Positions 8,610-15,974 of a DNA stretch of 64,000 nucleotides are shown here, piece by piece. The translations under genes were made by a program, and so were the position numbers. Source of the stretch: Teretinema sp942493045. Lineage in GTDB: Bacteria > Spirochaetota > Spirochaetia > Treponematales > Treponemataceae. Location of the stretch: the NCBI GenBank assembly GCA_942493045.1, contig OW818665.1, positions 124,001 through 188,000 of the forward strand, given 5' to 3'. Each line of letters begins with the position of its first letter. Positions within the stretch are counted from its first letter, which is position 1. The notes below the pieces were generated by a model that saw only the letters and a program-made list of their open reading frames with translations, made no database searches and was not told the DNA's origin.

Positions 8610-8620
8610 TGGAGGTTTCT

Positions 8621-8908
8621 ATGAACATCAATGTGCAAGCGGTTAAATTCACTCTGGACGAAGAACAAAAGGATTATGTCGACAAGAAGATGGAACGCAT
8701 CCGGTACGCCGAGGAGCTGGTCACCGACGTACTTTTTAATATAAAACTGGATCGGAAATTTTTTTATGAATGTACGGTCAATTTCCGCTGGGGCGGCAAC
8801 GCCCATGTTTCCACTGACGATTTTGACTTTAACGCCGGCGTCAATAAGCTGATGGATATGCTGGATCTGAAAATCAAGAAGGAAAAGGATAAAATTCAGC
8901 ACAAATAA
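8621..8908 (+). CDS. hpf: Ribosome hibernation promoting factor (short HPF/YfiA type)
   Basis: The 95-residue protein fits the single-domain HPF family: INVQAVKFTLDEEQKDYVDKKMERI, then a beta-strand rich core and a C-terminal helix ending in a Lys-rich stretch (LDLKIKKEKDKIQHK). These proteins bind the 30S decoding centre and inactivate or dimerise ribosomes in stationary phase. The ATG at 8621 is chosen because GGAGG (8611-8615) precedes it at good spacing; a GTG at 8609 would overlap that site. The position downstream of rpoN is conserved in many bacteria. Confidence 0.87.
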   Translation: MNINVQAVKFTLDEEQKDYVDKKMERIRYAEELVTDVLFNIKLDRKFFYECTVNFRWGGNAHVSTDDFDFNAGVNKLMDMLDLKIKKEKDKIQHK

Positions 8909-8937
8909 CCGCCGGTAAAAAGGTTTGAGAACCCGTA

Positions 8938-8966
8938 TTTACAAGATGCCGCCGGGAGGGTATAGT
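8938..8966 (+). promoter_or_regulatory. Internal promoter of hprK, leaderless type
   Basis: TTTACA (8938-8943), 17 bp, TATAGT (8961-8966), with 5 bases to the ATG at 8972. A GGAGG lies inside the spacer, too far from the ATG to act as a normal ribosome binding site. hprK could therefore be transcribed apart from rpoN-hpf. Confidence 0.6.
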
Positions 8967-8971
8967 CAGGT

Positions 8972-9961
8972 ATGGCTTTGAAGCAGTTTTCTGTCCTGGA
9001 CCTGCTTGACTTACACCTCAAGGAGCATGATTCCCTTGACCTGCGTTGTATATGCGGGCGGCGGGGACTTGTCCGGGGTATCACAATTCCCGACTTGAAT
9101 CGCCCGGGGCTTGCGCTCTCGGGCTTTTTTGACTCTTTTGCCTTTCAGCGGGTACAGCTGTTCGGGCGCGGTGAGGTGGCTTATCTGGTTAAGCTGGTCT
9201 CCGAGGGCCGCTTTGACACCTTTAAAGAGTTCTTTACCAACATCATCCCCTGCTGTATTTTTTCGCATAACCTGGAGCCGCCGAAGGCCTTCCTGGATAT
9301 GGCGGAAGAAAACGGCTGCCCGATATTGCAGACCGGACTGGATTCCAGCGAGTTTTCATCGCGGCTGTTGCGCATTCTGTCCAATATTTTTGCCCCGCGA
9401 ATTTCGATTCACGGGGTTTTGGTAGAGGTTTATGGCCTTGGCACCCTGATTCTGGGCGACTCCGGGGTCGGCAAGAGCGAAACCGCCCTTGAATTGATCG
9501 AGCGCGGACACCGCCTGGTCGCGGACGATGTGGTTGAGATTGCCTGTTTGAACGGCAACAGTCTCATCGGTCAGGGAGCGAATAAGATCATCGGCCATCA
9601 TATGGAAATCCGAGGTTTGGGTATTATCAATATTACCCAGCTCTATGGCGTCGGCTCCATTCGGGAACGCAAAGAAGTACAAATCGTGGTCAAGCTCGAG
9701 GAATGGGACGCCAACAAGGTCTACGACCGCATCGGGACTGAGCAGCTGTCCATGGAAATTCTCGGTGTGCAGGTGCCGAAGCTGGAAATTCCGGTAAAAC
9801 CGGGGCGCAATGTGCCCATCATCATAGAAACAGCTGCCATGAATGAGAGACTGAAGAGTATGGGCTATTTCTCGGCCAAGGAGTTCAATCAGAGCGTCCT
9901 TAAATGGATCGAGACCGACGCCGCCCGTGCGCCTTATTATGGCAACGACGATTCATATTAA
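8972..9961 (+). CDS. hprK: HPr kinase/phosphorylase
   Basis: The 329-residue length is normal for the family. The P-loop GDSGVGKS is at 162-169, followed by ETALELIERGHRLVADDVVE, and the HprK signature is visible as MEIRGLGIINITQLYGVGSIRE. The enzyme phosphorylates HPr on Ser46 with ATP or PPi and removes the phosphate with inorganic phosphate, sensing glycolytic state. ptsH follows. No PTS enzyme I or EII is present in the window, in line with spirochaetes that use the HprK-HPr pair for regulation rather than sugar uptake. A membrane pyrophosphatase elsewhere in the window links to PPi metabolism, but this connection is speculative. Confidence 0.95.
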   Translation: MALKQFSVLDLLDLHLKEHDSLDLRCICGRRGLVRGITIPDLNRPGLALSGFFDSFAFQRVQLFGRGEVAYLVKLVSEGRFDTFKEFFTNIIPCCIFSHNLEPPKAFLDMAEENGCPILQTGLDSSEFSSRLLRILSNIFAPRISIHGVLVEVYGLGTLILGDSGVGKSETALELIERGHRLVADDVVEIACLNGNSLIGQGANKIIGHHMEIRGLGIINITQLYGVGSIRERKEVQIVVKLEEWDANKVYDRIGTEQLSMEILGVQVPKLEIPVKPGRNVPIIIETAAMNERLKSMGYFSAKEFNQSVLKWIETDAARAPYYGNDDSY

Positions 9962-9966
9962 GGGCA

Positions 9967-9995
9967 CCTCGAAAAACTCAATTTGTTTTTCGAGG
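9967..9995 (+). repeat. Perfect hairpin between hprK and ptsH
   Basis: CCTCGAAAAAC and GTTTTTCGAGG form a perfect 11-bp stem with a 7-base loop, 5 bases after the hprK stop. No U tract follows, so it is more likely an mRNA processing or stability element that sets the HPr:HprK ratio than a terminator. Confidence 0.6.
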
Positions 9996-10036
9996 TCTCC
10001 TGAAGAGATTCAAACATCGCGCAAGGGAGCAGCAGG

Positions 10037-10303
10037 ATGACAACCAGGACCGTAACAATCAAAAATCGCGCAGGAATACACGCCCGTCCGGCGGCGCTGA
10101 TTGCCCAGACTGCCAACCGTTTCGCTTCGGAAATACTGATAGAGAGGGACGATACCCGCATCAACGCCAAATCAATTATGGGTATCATCACAATGGCGGC
10201 CAGCTATAATTCTGTGCTAACCCTGTGTGCCGACGGGCCCGATGAGACCGAAGCGCTTGACGCTATCGAGACCCTGTTTCAGAATAAGTTTGAGGAAGAT
10301 TGA
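10037..10303 (+). CDS. ptsH: Phosphocarrier protein HPr
   Basis: The 88-residue protein shows both HPr phosphorylation sites in their usual places: His15 in NRAGIHARPA and Ser46 in NAKSIMGIITMAA. Ser46 is the substrate of the adjacent HPr kinase, and His15 would be used by enzyme I if the genome has one. The start is preceded by GGGAGCAG. The stop codon overlaps the TTG start of the next gene (TTGA), so the sensor-like gene downstream is translationally coupled to HPr. Confidence 0.95.
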   Translation: MTTRTVTIKNRAGIHARPAALIAQTANRFASEILIERDDTRINAKSIMGIITMAASYNSVLTLCADGPDETEALDAIETLFQNKFEED

Positions 10304-11406
10304 AGAACATTAGAAGGCGGAGCCCATCGCTCCTTTTTAACCTGCCTGTTTTGACCATTCTGCTGATCCTGATTTTGAGCGCGTCCTACATCCTGGCAAC
10401 AACCGGCTTCAGCGGTATTTTTTCCGCGGAAATATTCCGCAGCGGACGCGGTCTGCTGCTGTTGGTAATCAGCCCTTTGGTGCTGCTTACTTTTCTGTCT
10501 TTTATGCTGTATCGCATGGTTTCCGAAAACCTGCAGAGCCGCCGGGGAGCCCGCCTGCGCATGCGGTTTTTTGTCGCTTTCTGCGTGCTGGTGCTTTGCG
10601 CTTCCCTGCCGCAGACCCTGATTGTTTCGCGCTTTGTCGGCGCCGCCCTGGGTACCTGGTTTGACAATTCAATCTCGCAGTCGCTGAAGGCGGCCGGAGA
10701 TATGGCCGACCTGTATACCGCCGAGCGGTTGCGTTCCATCAATATCATAGCCAACCGCTATTTTTCCGGCTTGTCAATTTCCAACTACCGCTCCCGGGCC
10801 ACAGACTGGATGCCGGCAATACGGGAGATTGATCCAAACGCGGTTGCCGCTCAAGTTTTTCTGAAGCGGTCTGAATTCGGCGGCGGACCGGACTTTACCC
10901 CGGTGCTGGAGATTGGCGATTCCAGTCAGTTTTTAAGCGTCGCCGATTTTGCCGCCGTCCCTGAAGGTTTGTTTTTCCGGACACCGCAGGAAGATGTGTA
11001 TCGCTTCGGACGGGTAGTGCGTTATGGCAACTCCACGTATATCTGCGTGTATTCTTCGTTGCTTCCGGCCGGTTTTCATGAGCGCTTGAATTCGATCACT
11101 TCCGGGTATAATCAATCTCTGGTGGTCGACCGGCTTAAGCCCTTCCTGCCGACTCTCGGTATATGGCTGTATGCCGTTTTTTCATTGCCTGTACTGATGA
11201 TGGTAGTGATTCTGGCCTTATATATGAGTTCGCGCATTGCCGAACCCATAACCGCCCTGGAGGAAGCCGCTTCGCGCATCGCCGGCGGCGACATGAATGT
11301 GCGGATTATCGCGCACACTAAGGATGAGCTGGGCGACCTGGCCCTGGCTCTGAATACCATCGCCGAGCAGGTTCAGCCGCGAACCGCGCGGGACAAAAAA
11401 GTCTGA
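10300..11406 (+). CDS. NtrY-like membrane sensor stub: four TM segments and HAMP, no kinase
   Basis: The 368-residue protein has hydrophobic segments near 11-33, 46-68 and 88-110, an extracytoplasmic domain at about 115-275, a fourth TM segment at about 277-302 and a HAMP domain (SRIAEPITALEEAASRIAGGDMNVRI, then KDELGDLALALNTIAEQ). This is the layout of the N-terminal half of NtrY-type histidine kinases, but the protein stops 15 residues after HAMP. The DNA beyond it runs straight into the holA ribosome binding site, so no kinase was lost to a simple frameshift. The TTG start overlaps the ptsH stop. It may signal through a separate partner; the partner is unknown. Confidence 0.7.
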   Translation: MKNIRRRSPSLLFNLPVLTILLILILSASYILATTGFSGIFSAEIFRSGRGLLLLVISPLVLLTFLSFMLYRMVSENLQSRRGARLRMRFFVAFCVLVLCASLPQTLIVSRFVGAALGTWFDNSISQSLKAAGDMADLYTAERLRSINIIANRYFSGLSISNYRSRATDWMPAIREIDPNAVAAQVFLKRSEFGGGPDFTPVLEIGDSSQFLSVADFAAVPEGLFFRTPQEDVYRFGRVVRYGNSTYICVYSSLLPAGFHERLNSITSGYNQSLVVDRLKPFLPTLGIWLYAVFSLPVLMMVVILALYMSSRIAEPITALEEAASRIAGGDMNVRIIAHTKDELGDLALALNTIAEQVQPRTARDKKV

Positions 11407-11439
11407 AATAATTTATTTTAAACTCCGGAGGATACATAC

Positions 11440-12456
11440 ATGACCGGCTCTCCTTTTTGGCTTTTCTGCGGTCCGGAAATCGGCGAGCGCAATGAGGCTG
11501 TCGAAGCGTTGCGCGCCGAAACGCTCAAGCGCTGCGGATCGATCGAATCGCATACCTTTTATCCGGCCGACTCGGCCATCGGCGATATTATCAGTCTGCT
11601 GCAGAACGGCTCGCTTTTTTCAGATGCCCGCTTTGTCGTTATCCGCAATGCCGAACAGATTAAAAAGAAAGATGAAGTTGAACAGCTGCTCTCCTGGATT
11701 GCTGAATCCGATGGGATAGACGACGCGGTGCTGGTATTGGTTTCCGATGAGATCGGTATCGACAAAAAACTGGAAGGGGCGGCCGCCAAAGACCGCAAGA
11801 AAATCTTCTGGGAAATGTTTGAAAACCGCAAAGAACAGTGGATTCGGGACTTTTTCCGCAAGGCCGGCTATTCCATTGAAAATGAGGCTCTCGCCTCTAT
11901 TCTGGAACTCGTTGAAAACAATACCGAAGAAATGCGCAAGGCCTGTCTTTTATTTACCCTGTTTTTTCCCGCGGGACATAACGTCTGCGCCAGCGATGTC
12001 GATAATATCCTCTCGCATACCCGCGAAGAAACCGCTTTTACGCTGTTTGACGCGCTGGCCTGCGGTGATCTGAGCGCGGCTTTGGGAATTTTCCGCAAAC
12101 TGGCTCTTTCCGGAGACTCCGGTCCGATCGCGACTCTAGCCGGCCTTTCCTGGTGCTTCAGGCGTCTGGACGACTGGCATCGGCTGGCCGCCGCCGGTAC
12201 CATGGATGACTTTTCGCTCAAGAAGGCCGGATTCGCCTCCCGTAAGGCCCAGGAGCAGTATCGACTGGCCGGCCGGCGCTGGTCGGCGGCCGCGACGGAG
12301 CGGATTATCGCCCTATTGGCCGCGACCGATCTGCAGCTGCGTTCCGGCGGCACCGCTCTGGCCGACACGGTCATGGAACTGTGTCTGTTGTCTATCGTGC
12401 TTAAGGAAGGTCAGCCCTGCGCGAAACCGGACTACGCTTCGTTTCCACCGGCCTGA
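11440..12456 (+). CDS. holA: DNA polymerase III delta subunit
   Basis: The 338-residue protein matches the HolA pattern: a degenerate AAA+ start (FWLFCGPEIGERNEAVEAL), the RFVVIRNAEQIKKKDEVEQLLSWI stretch, an EQWIRDFFRKAGYSIENEALASILELVENNTEEMRKAC lid region and the C-terminal collar (LRSGGTALADTVMELCLL). Delta opens the beta sliding clamp as part of the clamp loader. GGAGGA sits about 8 bases upstream of the ATG. Its last 25 bases overlap the 3' end of the convergent uvrC. Confidence 0.85.
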   Translation: MTGSPFWLFCGPEIGERNEAVEALRAETLKRCGSIESHTFYPADSAIGDIISLLQNGSLFSDARFVVIRNAEQIKKKDEVEQLLSWIAESDGIDDAVLVLVSDEIGIDKKLEGAAAKDRKKIFWEMFENRKEQWIRDFFRKAGYSIENEALASILELVENNTEEMRKACLLFTLFFPAGHNVCASDVDNILSHTREETAFTLFDALACGDLSAALGIFRKLALSGDSGPIATLAGLSWCFRRLDDWHRLAAAGTMDDFSLKKAGFASRKAQEQYRLAGRRWSAAATERIIALLAATDLQLRSGGTALADTVMELCLLSIVLKEGQPCAKPDYASFPPA

Positions 12457-14387
12457 TATTTCGGTAGGCCGGCTTCGGCGGCTTCTTCAGCCAGGGCGGC
12501 CACATCCAGCTTGCCACCGCCGCCCAATCCGGCGCTAATATTTCGGGCAGCCCGCTTGGCGCGCTCACCTTCCCGTTCGGCCAACAGGCCCGGAACGGCC
12601 GCCAGCGCCGCGCGGGCTTCCGTGATGGACAGTTTGGCGGCCTTGGCCAGTTCTTCAGCGCTGGCGGCCGCCAGTTTTTCCAGTCCCCCGAATGCCTTCA
12701 GCAGGGCGACAGCTTTTTTCGGCCCGATTCCCGGCAGTGACTCAAACAGCAGGGTAGTATTCTCTTTGGTACGCAGTTTCTGGTTGCGGGTAGTGGCAAA
12801 ACGGTGGGTTTCGTCGCGTACCCGTTGCAGCAGACGCAGGGCGTCGGAGCGGCGGGGCAGGGCCAGCGGCTCTTTGCGACCGGGTAAATAAATTTCTTCA
12901 TCCTGTTTGGCCAGACCGGCGATCGGAATGGAAAGGTTTAATTCGTCCAGTACGGATTGCACGGCGCTGACCTGGCCGGCGCCGCCGTCAATCAGTATCA
13001 AATCCGGCAGTTCCGCTCCTTCGCGCAGCAGGCGGCTGTAGCGCCGGCTGGTAACTTCGCGCATTGAGGCGTAGTCATCGATCAGGCCGTCAGTGGAACG
13101 CAGACGGAACAGCCGGTAGCCCTTGCGGTCCGGGTTGCCGTCCTGAAAGGTAATCAGGCTGGCCACCGGTAAACGCCCGTCCAGATGCGCGATATCAAAA
13201 CCCTCAATGCGGGAGGGCAGGGCCGGCAGGGACAGGACGGTACGCAGCTCTTCCAGAGCCGGGAAGTCGCCGCTTTCGCGCAGGCGGCGCTGGGCGTCCT
13301 CGCGGGCATTGAAGGCCGCCATGGTCATGGCGACCCGGTGCCGTTTGTCTTCGCCGCTGTCCCCGGGGGTTTCGATGACAGTCTGAATACCTAATACCTG
13401 CTCGAACCATTGCTGGGCCAGCTGAGAGCCCTCTTCGGACGGCACAAAAATGCGCGGCGGGACGCGCTGGGCGCTGGAATAGTAAGCCAAAAGGAATTCC
13501 GGAAGAATTTCCTGCTCTTCTTTGAGGCTGCGCGCCCTGAACAGGTCCCGGCCGACCAGCTTGCCGCCGCGCATCTGCAGTACGGCGAAGGTGACCATGG
13601 TACCCTCGGCTGCCCAGGCGATGTAGTCCCGCGCCTCGTCATCCATGTCGAAGACGGCGTTTTGCTCATGCAGGTTGTGGATGGACTGCATCCCGTCCCG
13701 TAAACGGGCGGCCTTTTCGAATTCCAGATTGGCGGCGGCCGCCTTCATCAGGGTTTGCAGTTCGGCCAATGTCTTTTCGGTTTCGCCGCCCAGCAGCAGC
13801 TCAATTTCCCGGATTTCCTCGTTGTAGGCTTCCGGGGTAATTTTCCCGCAGCAGGGGGCGCTACAGCGCCCGATATGGTAATATAGGCAGGGAGTCTTGC
13901 GTGCGCGCAGGACCTTGCATTGGCGGAGGCGGTAATTACGCTTGATTAGATCCAGAAAATCATCAAGGGCGTTGACGTCCGGAAAGGGTCCGAAATAGCG
14001 GGCTCCGTCATTTTGAATACGGCGGGTACGGTATAACCGCGGATAGGTTTCGTTGGTTATCTTGATGACCGGATAGGTCTTACCGTCTTTGAGATTGATA
14101 TTATAGCGCGGACTGTGCTTTTTAATGAGGGTATTCTCAAGCAGCAGCGCTTCGTATTCATTGTCTGTGGTGATGTATTCAATTGATGAGGCCCGTGAAA
14201 CCAGAATGCGGGTTTTTAGATCGCGGGTGGAGGAAAAATATGACAACAGCCGGTTTCGCAGGGACTTGGCCTTTCCGACGTATAAAATCAGGCCGCTCTC
14301 ATCTCTCCAAAGATAGACGCCGCTGTTCTTCGGTGCTTCCAGAGCCATCGCGTGGAGTTTTTTACGCCGGGCCTCGCTCTCTTTCAT
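12432..14387 (-). CDS. uvrC: Excinuclease ABC subunit C
   Basis: The 651-residue protein has the GIY-YIG nuclease at the N-terminus (GVYLWRDESGLILYVGKAKSLRNRLLSYF), a UVR domain near 205-240 (LEFEKAARLRDGMQSI), the RNase H-like 5' incision domain (FDIAHLDGRLPVASLITFQDG, then LILIDGGAGQVSAVQSVL) and helix-hairpin-helix motifs (LPGIGPKKAVALLKAFGGLEKL). It makes both incisions around lesions with UvrA/UvrB. I prefer ATG 14387 to the in-frame start at 14399 because a promoter -10 box ends 7 bases upstream of 14387, while the 14399 start codon would fall inside that box. Confidence 0.95.
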   Translation of the reverse strand: MKESEARRKKLHAMALEAPKNSGVYLWRDESGLILYVGKAKSLRNRLLSYFSSTRDLKTRILVSRASSIEYITTDNEYEALLLENTLIKKHSPRYNINLKDGKTYPVIKITNETYPRLYRTRRIQNDGARYFGPFPDVNALDDFLDLIKRNYRLRQCKVLRARKTPCLYYHIGRCSAPCCGKITPEAYNEEIREIELLLGGETEKTLAELQTLMKAAAANLEFEKAARLRDGMQSIHNLHEQNAVFDMDDEARDYIAWAAEGTMVTFAVLQMRGGKLVGRDLFRARSLKEEQEILPEFLLAYYSSAQRVPPRIFVPSEEGSQLAQQWFEQVLGIQTVIETPGDSGEDKRHRVAMTMAAFNAREDAQRRLRESGDFPALEELRTVLSLPALPSRIEGFDIAHLDGRLPVASLITFQDGNPDRKGYRLFRLRSTDGLIDDYASMREVTSRRYSRLLREGAELPDLILIDGGAGQVSAVQSVLDELNLSIPIAGLAKQDEEIYLPGRKEPLALPRRSDALRLLQRVRDETHRFATTRNQKLRTKENTTLLFESLPGIGPKKAVALLKAFGGLEKLAAASAEELAKAAKLSITEARAALAAVPGLLAEREGERAKRAARNISAGLGGGGKLDVAALAEEAAEAGLPKYQAGGNEA

Positions 14388-14394
14388 TATATTT

Positions 14395-14423
14395 ATCATA
14401 TCATTGTGCCGATAATCTGATAA
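14395..14423 (-). promoter_or_regulatory. Promoter of uvrC, leaderless type
   Basis: TTATCA (14423-14418), 17 bp, TATGAT (14400-14395), then 7 bases to the ATG at 14387. No Shine-Dalgarno is present. It lies back-to-back with the start of the divergent LamG gene at 14432. Confidence 0.55.
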
Positions 14424-14431
14424 GTACCATT

Positions 14432-15949
14432 ATGCGAACACTTACTAAAATACTGACCGGCCTGATTGTGCTGGCAACATTATCGCAGCCGCTGGCCGCT
14501 GAAACCACCACTGTTTACCTCGGGGGAAATTCGACCTGGCCGGATTTCCTGGACAACGCCTTTATCGGGCGCGGACCGGGGCGACTCGGCCGTGAAGCCC
14601 TGGTACTGTCGACCAAAAAGCTGACAACAGACGCTGATACGGACTTACTGCTGCGCTTTGACAGTTTTCCGTTTTTCGACGCCGCCGGCAGTTATAGTGT
14701 AATCTCCAACACCCTTCATCCGGTTACCACCACACAGGCCCGCTACGGAGACGGAGCCGCGTTGTGTAATACCTCCGGAAAGGGCCTGGTATTGCGTCCG
14801 GCCGCGAATTCCCTGTTTGCCTCCCAGGGCGACGCCGGTTCCTTTTCCATCGAGTTCTGGCTGTTTCCGGCGGTGGCCGAGAACGGATCCCAGCTGATCA
14901 GCTGGCGGTCATCCAGGACGGAGAATATGTCTCCGGTGTATCAGTATATCCGCGCCGTCATTTTTAATAATCATCTGGAATGGACCTTTTCAAATATCTG
15001 GATCAATGAGCTGGGCTCACCATTGGATGTTGTTATTTCCGGTACACGCAACCTGGTTCCCAACAGCTGGAGCCATCATTCGCTCAGTTACGATGCCCTG
15101 AACGGCATGCTGGAATACCGCATGGACGGACGCACCGAAGAGATAAAATACATTACCTCTTCCGGCCGGGAACGCGGTTCCATTTACCAGGCCCGTTTCG
15201 GCAGCGCGGCCGACCTGGAGATCGCCAGCCGCTTTTCCGGTATTCTGGATGAATTTCTGATCAGGCGTCAGCCGGCGCCCCTGCCGGATCTGGCGGCGAT
15301 GAATGCGGTGCGCGAGCGTTACCCGTCCTCCGGCGGACGTTTTGTAACCCGTTCCATTTCAGCCGGAGGGTTTTGGGCCGTCGCTCAGTCCCTGCGGGTG
15401 GTCAAAAGCGAACCGCACGGTACCGGAACGGACTTTTTTGTGCGCGCCGGGGAAACAACCTTCGATTATGAAGTAATCACTCCGGACTGGAAACCCGATC
15501 TCACGCAATGGCAGGCGGTGCCCCCGGACGGAAACCTTAACAACCTGCGCGGCAAGTTTTTCCAGATCGCCGGCTATCTTTATACGGACGGTTCCGGCTC
15601 GCTGAGCCCGACAGTCAGCGAGATTTCCCTTGATTTGGATATGGATGATCCGCCCTGGCCGCCGAACCGGGTGACCGCGCAGCCCCTGAACGGAGCGGTG
15701 GAACTCTCCTGGTCGGCGTCGATAGACTTCGACACCGTCGGATATTTGGTGTATTATGGTGAGCGATCATGGGAGTACCTGGCTCCCGGATCGCCGCTGG
15801 ATGCCGGAGGTGCTTTGAAAGCAACCATCGGGAACCTGGTGAACGGTAAACTTTATTATTTCTCGATAGCGGCTTATGACGCGGCCGGAAAACTGTATCC
15901 GGGAGCCTTGTCTCTCGAAGTTTTCGCGCGGCCCGGCGCCGGAAGATGA
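14432..15949 (+). CDS. Secreted protein with LamG/concanavalin-like and fibronectin type III domains
   Basis: The 505-residue protein has a signal peptide (LIVLATLSQPLAAET). A LamG-like jelly roll spans about 60-290 (GDAGSFSIEFWLFP, SWSHHSLSYDALNGMLEYRMDG, FSGILDEFLI), and a C-terminal fibronectin type III domain about 410-500 (PPNRVTAQPLNGAVELSWSASIDFDTVGYLVYYG). Both are adhesion or carbohydrate-binding folds, so a periplasmic or surface binding role is likely, but there is no catalytic motif. I chose ATG 14432 because the signal peptide begins there; the longer frame overlaps uvrC. The TPR gene follows 25 bp downstream. Confidence 0.75.
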   Translation: MRTLTKILTGLIVLATLSQPLAAETTTVYLGGNSTWPDFLDNAFIGRGPGRLGREALVLSTKKLTTDADTDLLLRFDSFPFFDAAGSYSVISNTLHPVTTTQARYGDGAALCNTSGKGLVLRPAANSLFASQGDAGSFSIEFWLFPAVAENGSQLISWRSSRTENMSPVYQYIRAVIFNNHLEWTFSNIWINELGSPLDVVISGTRNLVPNSWSHHSLSYDALNGMLEYRMDGRTEEIKYITSSGRERGSIYQARFGSAADLEIASRFSGILDEFLIRRQPAPLPDLAAMNAVRERYPSSGGRFVTRSISAGGFWAVAQSLRVVKSEPHGTGTDFFVRAGETTFDYEVITPDWKPDLTQWQAVPPDGNLNNLRGKFFQIAGYLYTDGSGSLSPTVSEISLDLDMDDPPWPPNRVTAQPLNGAVELSWSASIDFDTVGYLVYYGERSWEYLAPGSPLDAGGALKATIGNLVNGKLYYFSIAAYDAAGKLYPGALSLEVFARPGAGR

Positions 15950-15974
15950 ATATCGCAGAGCAGGGAGATTTTTG

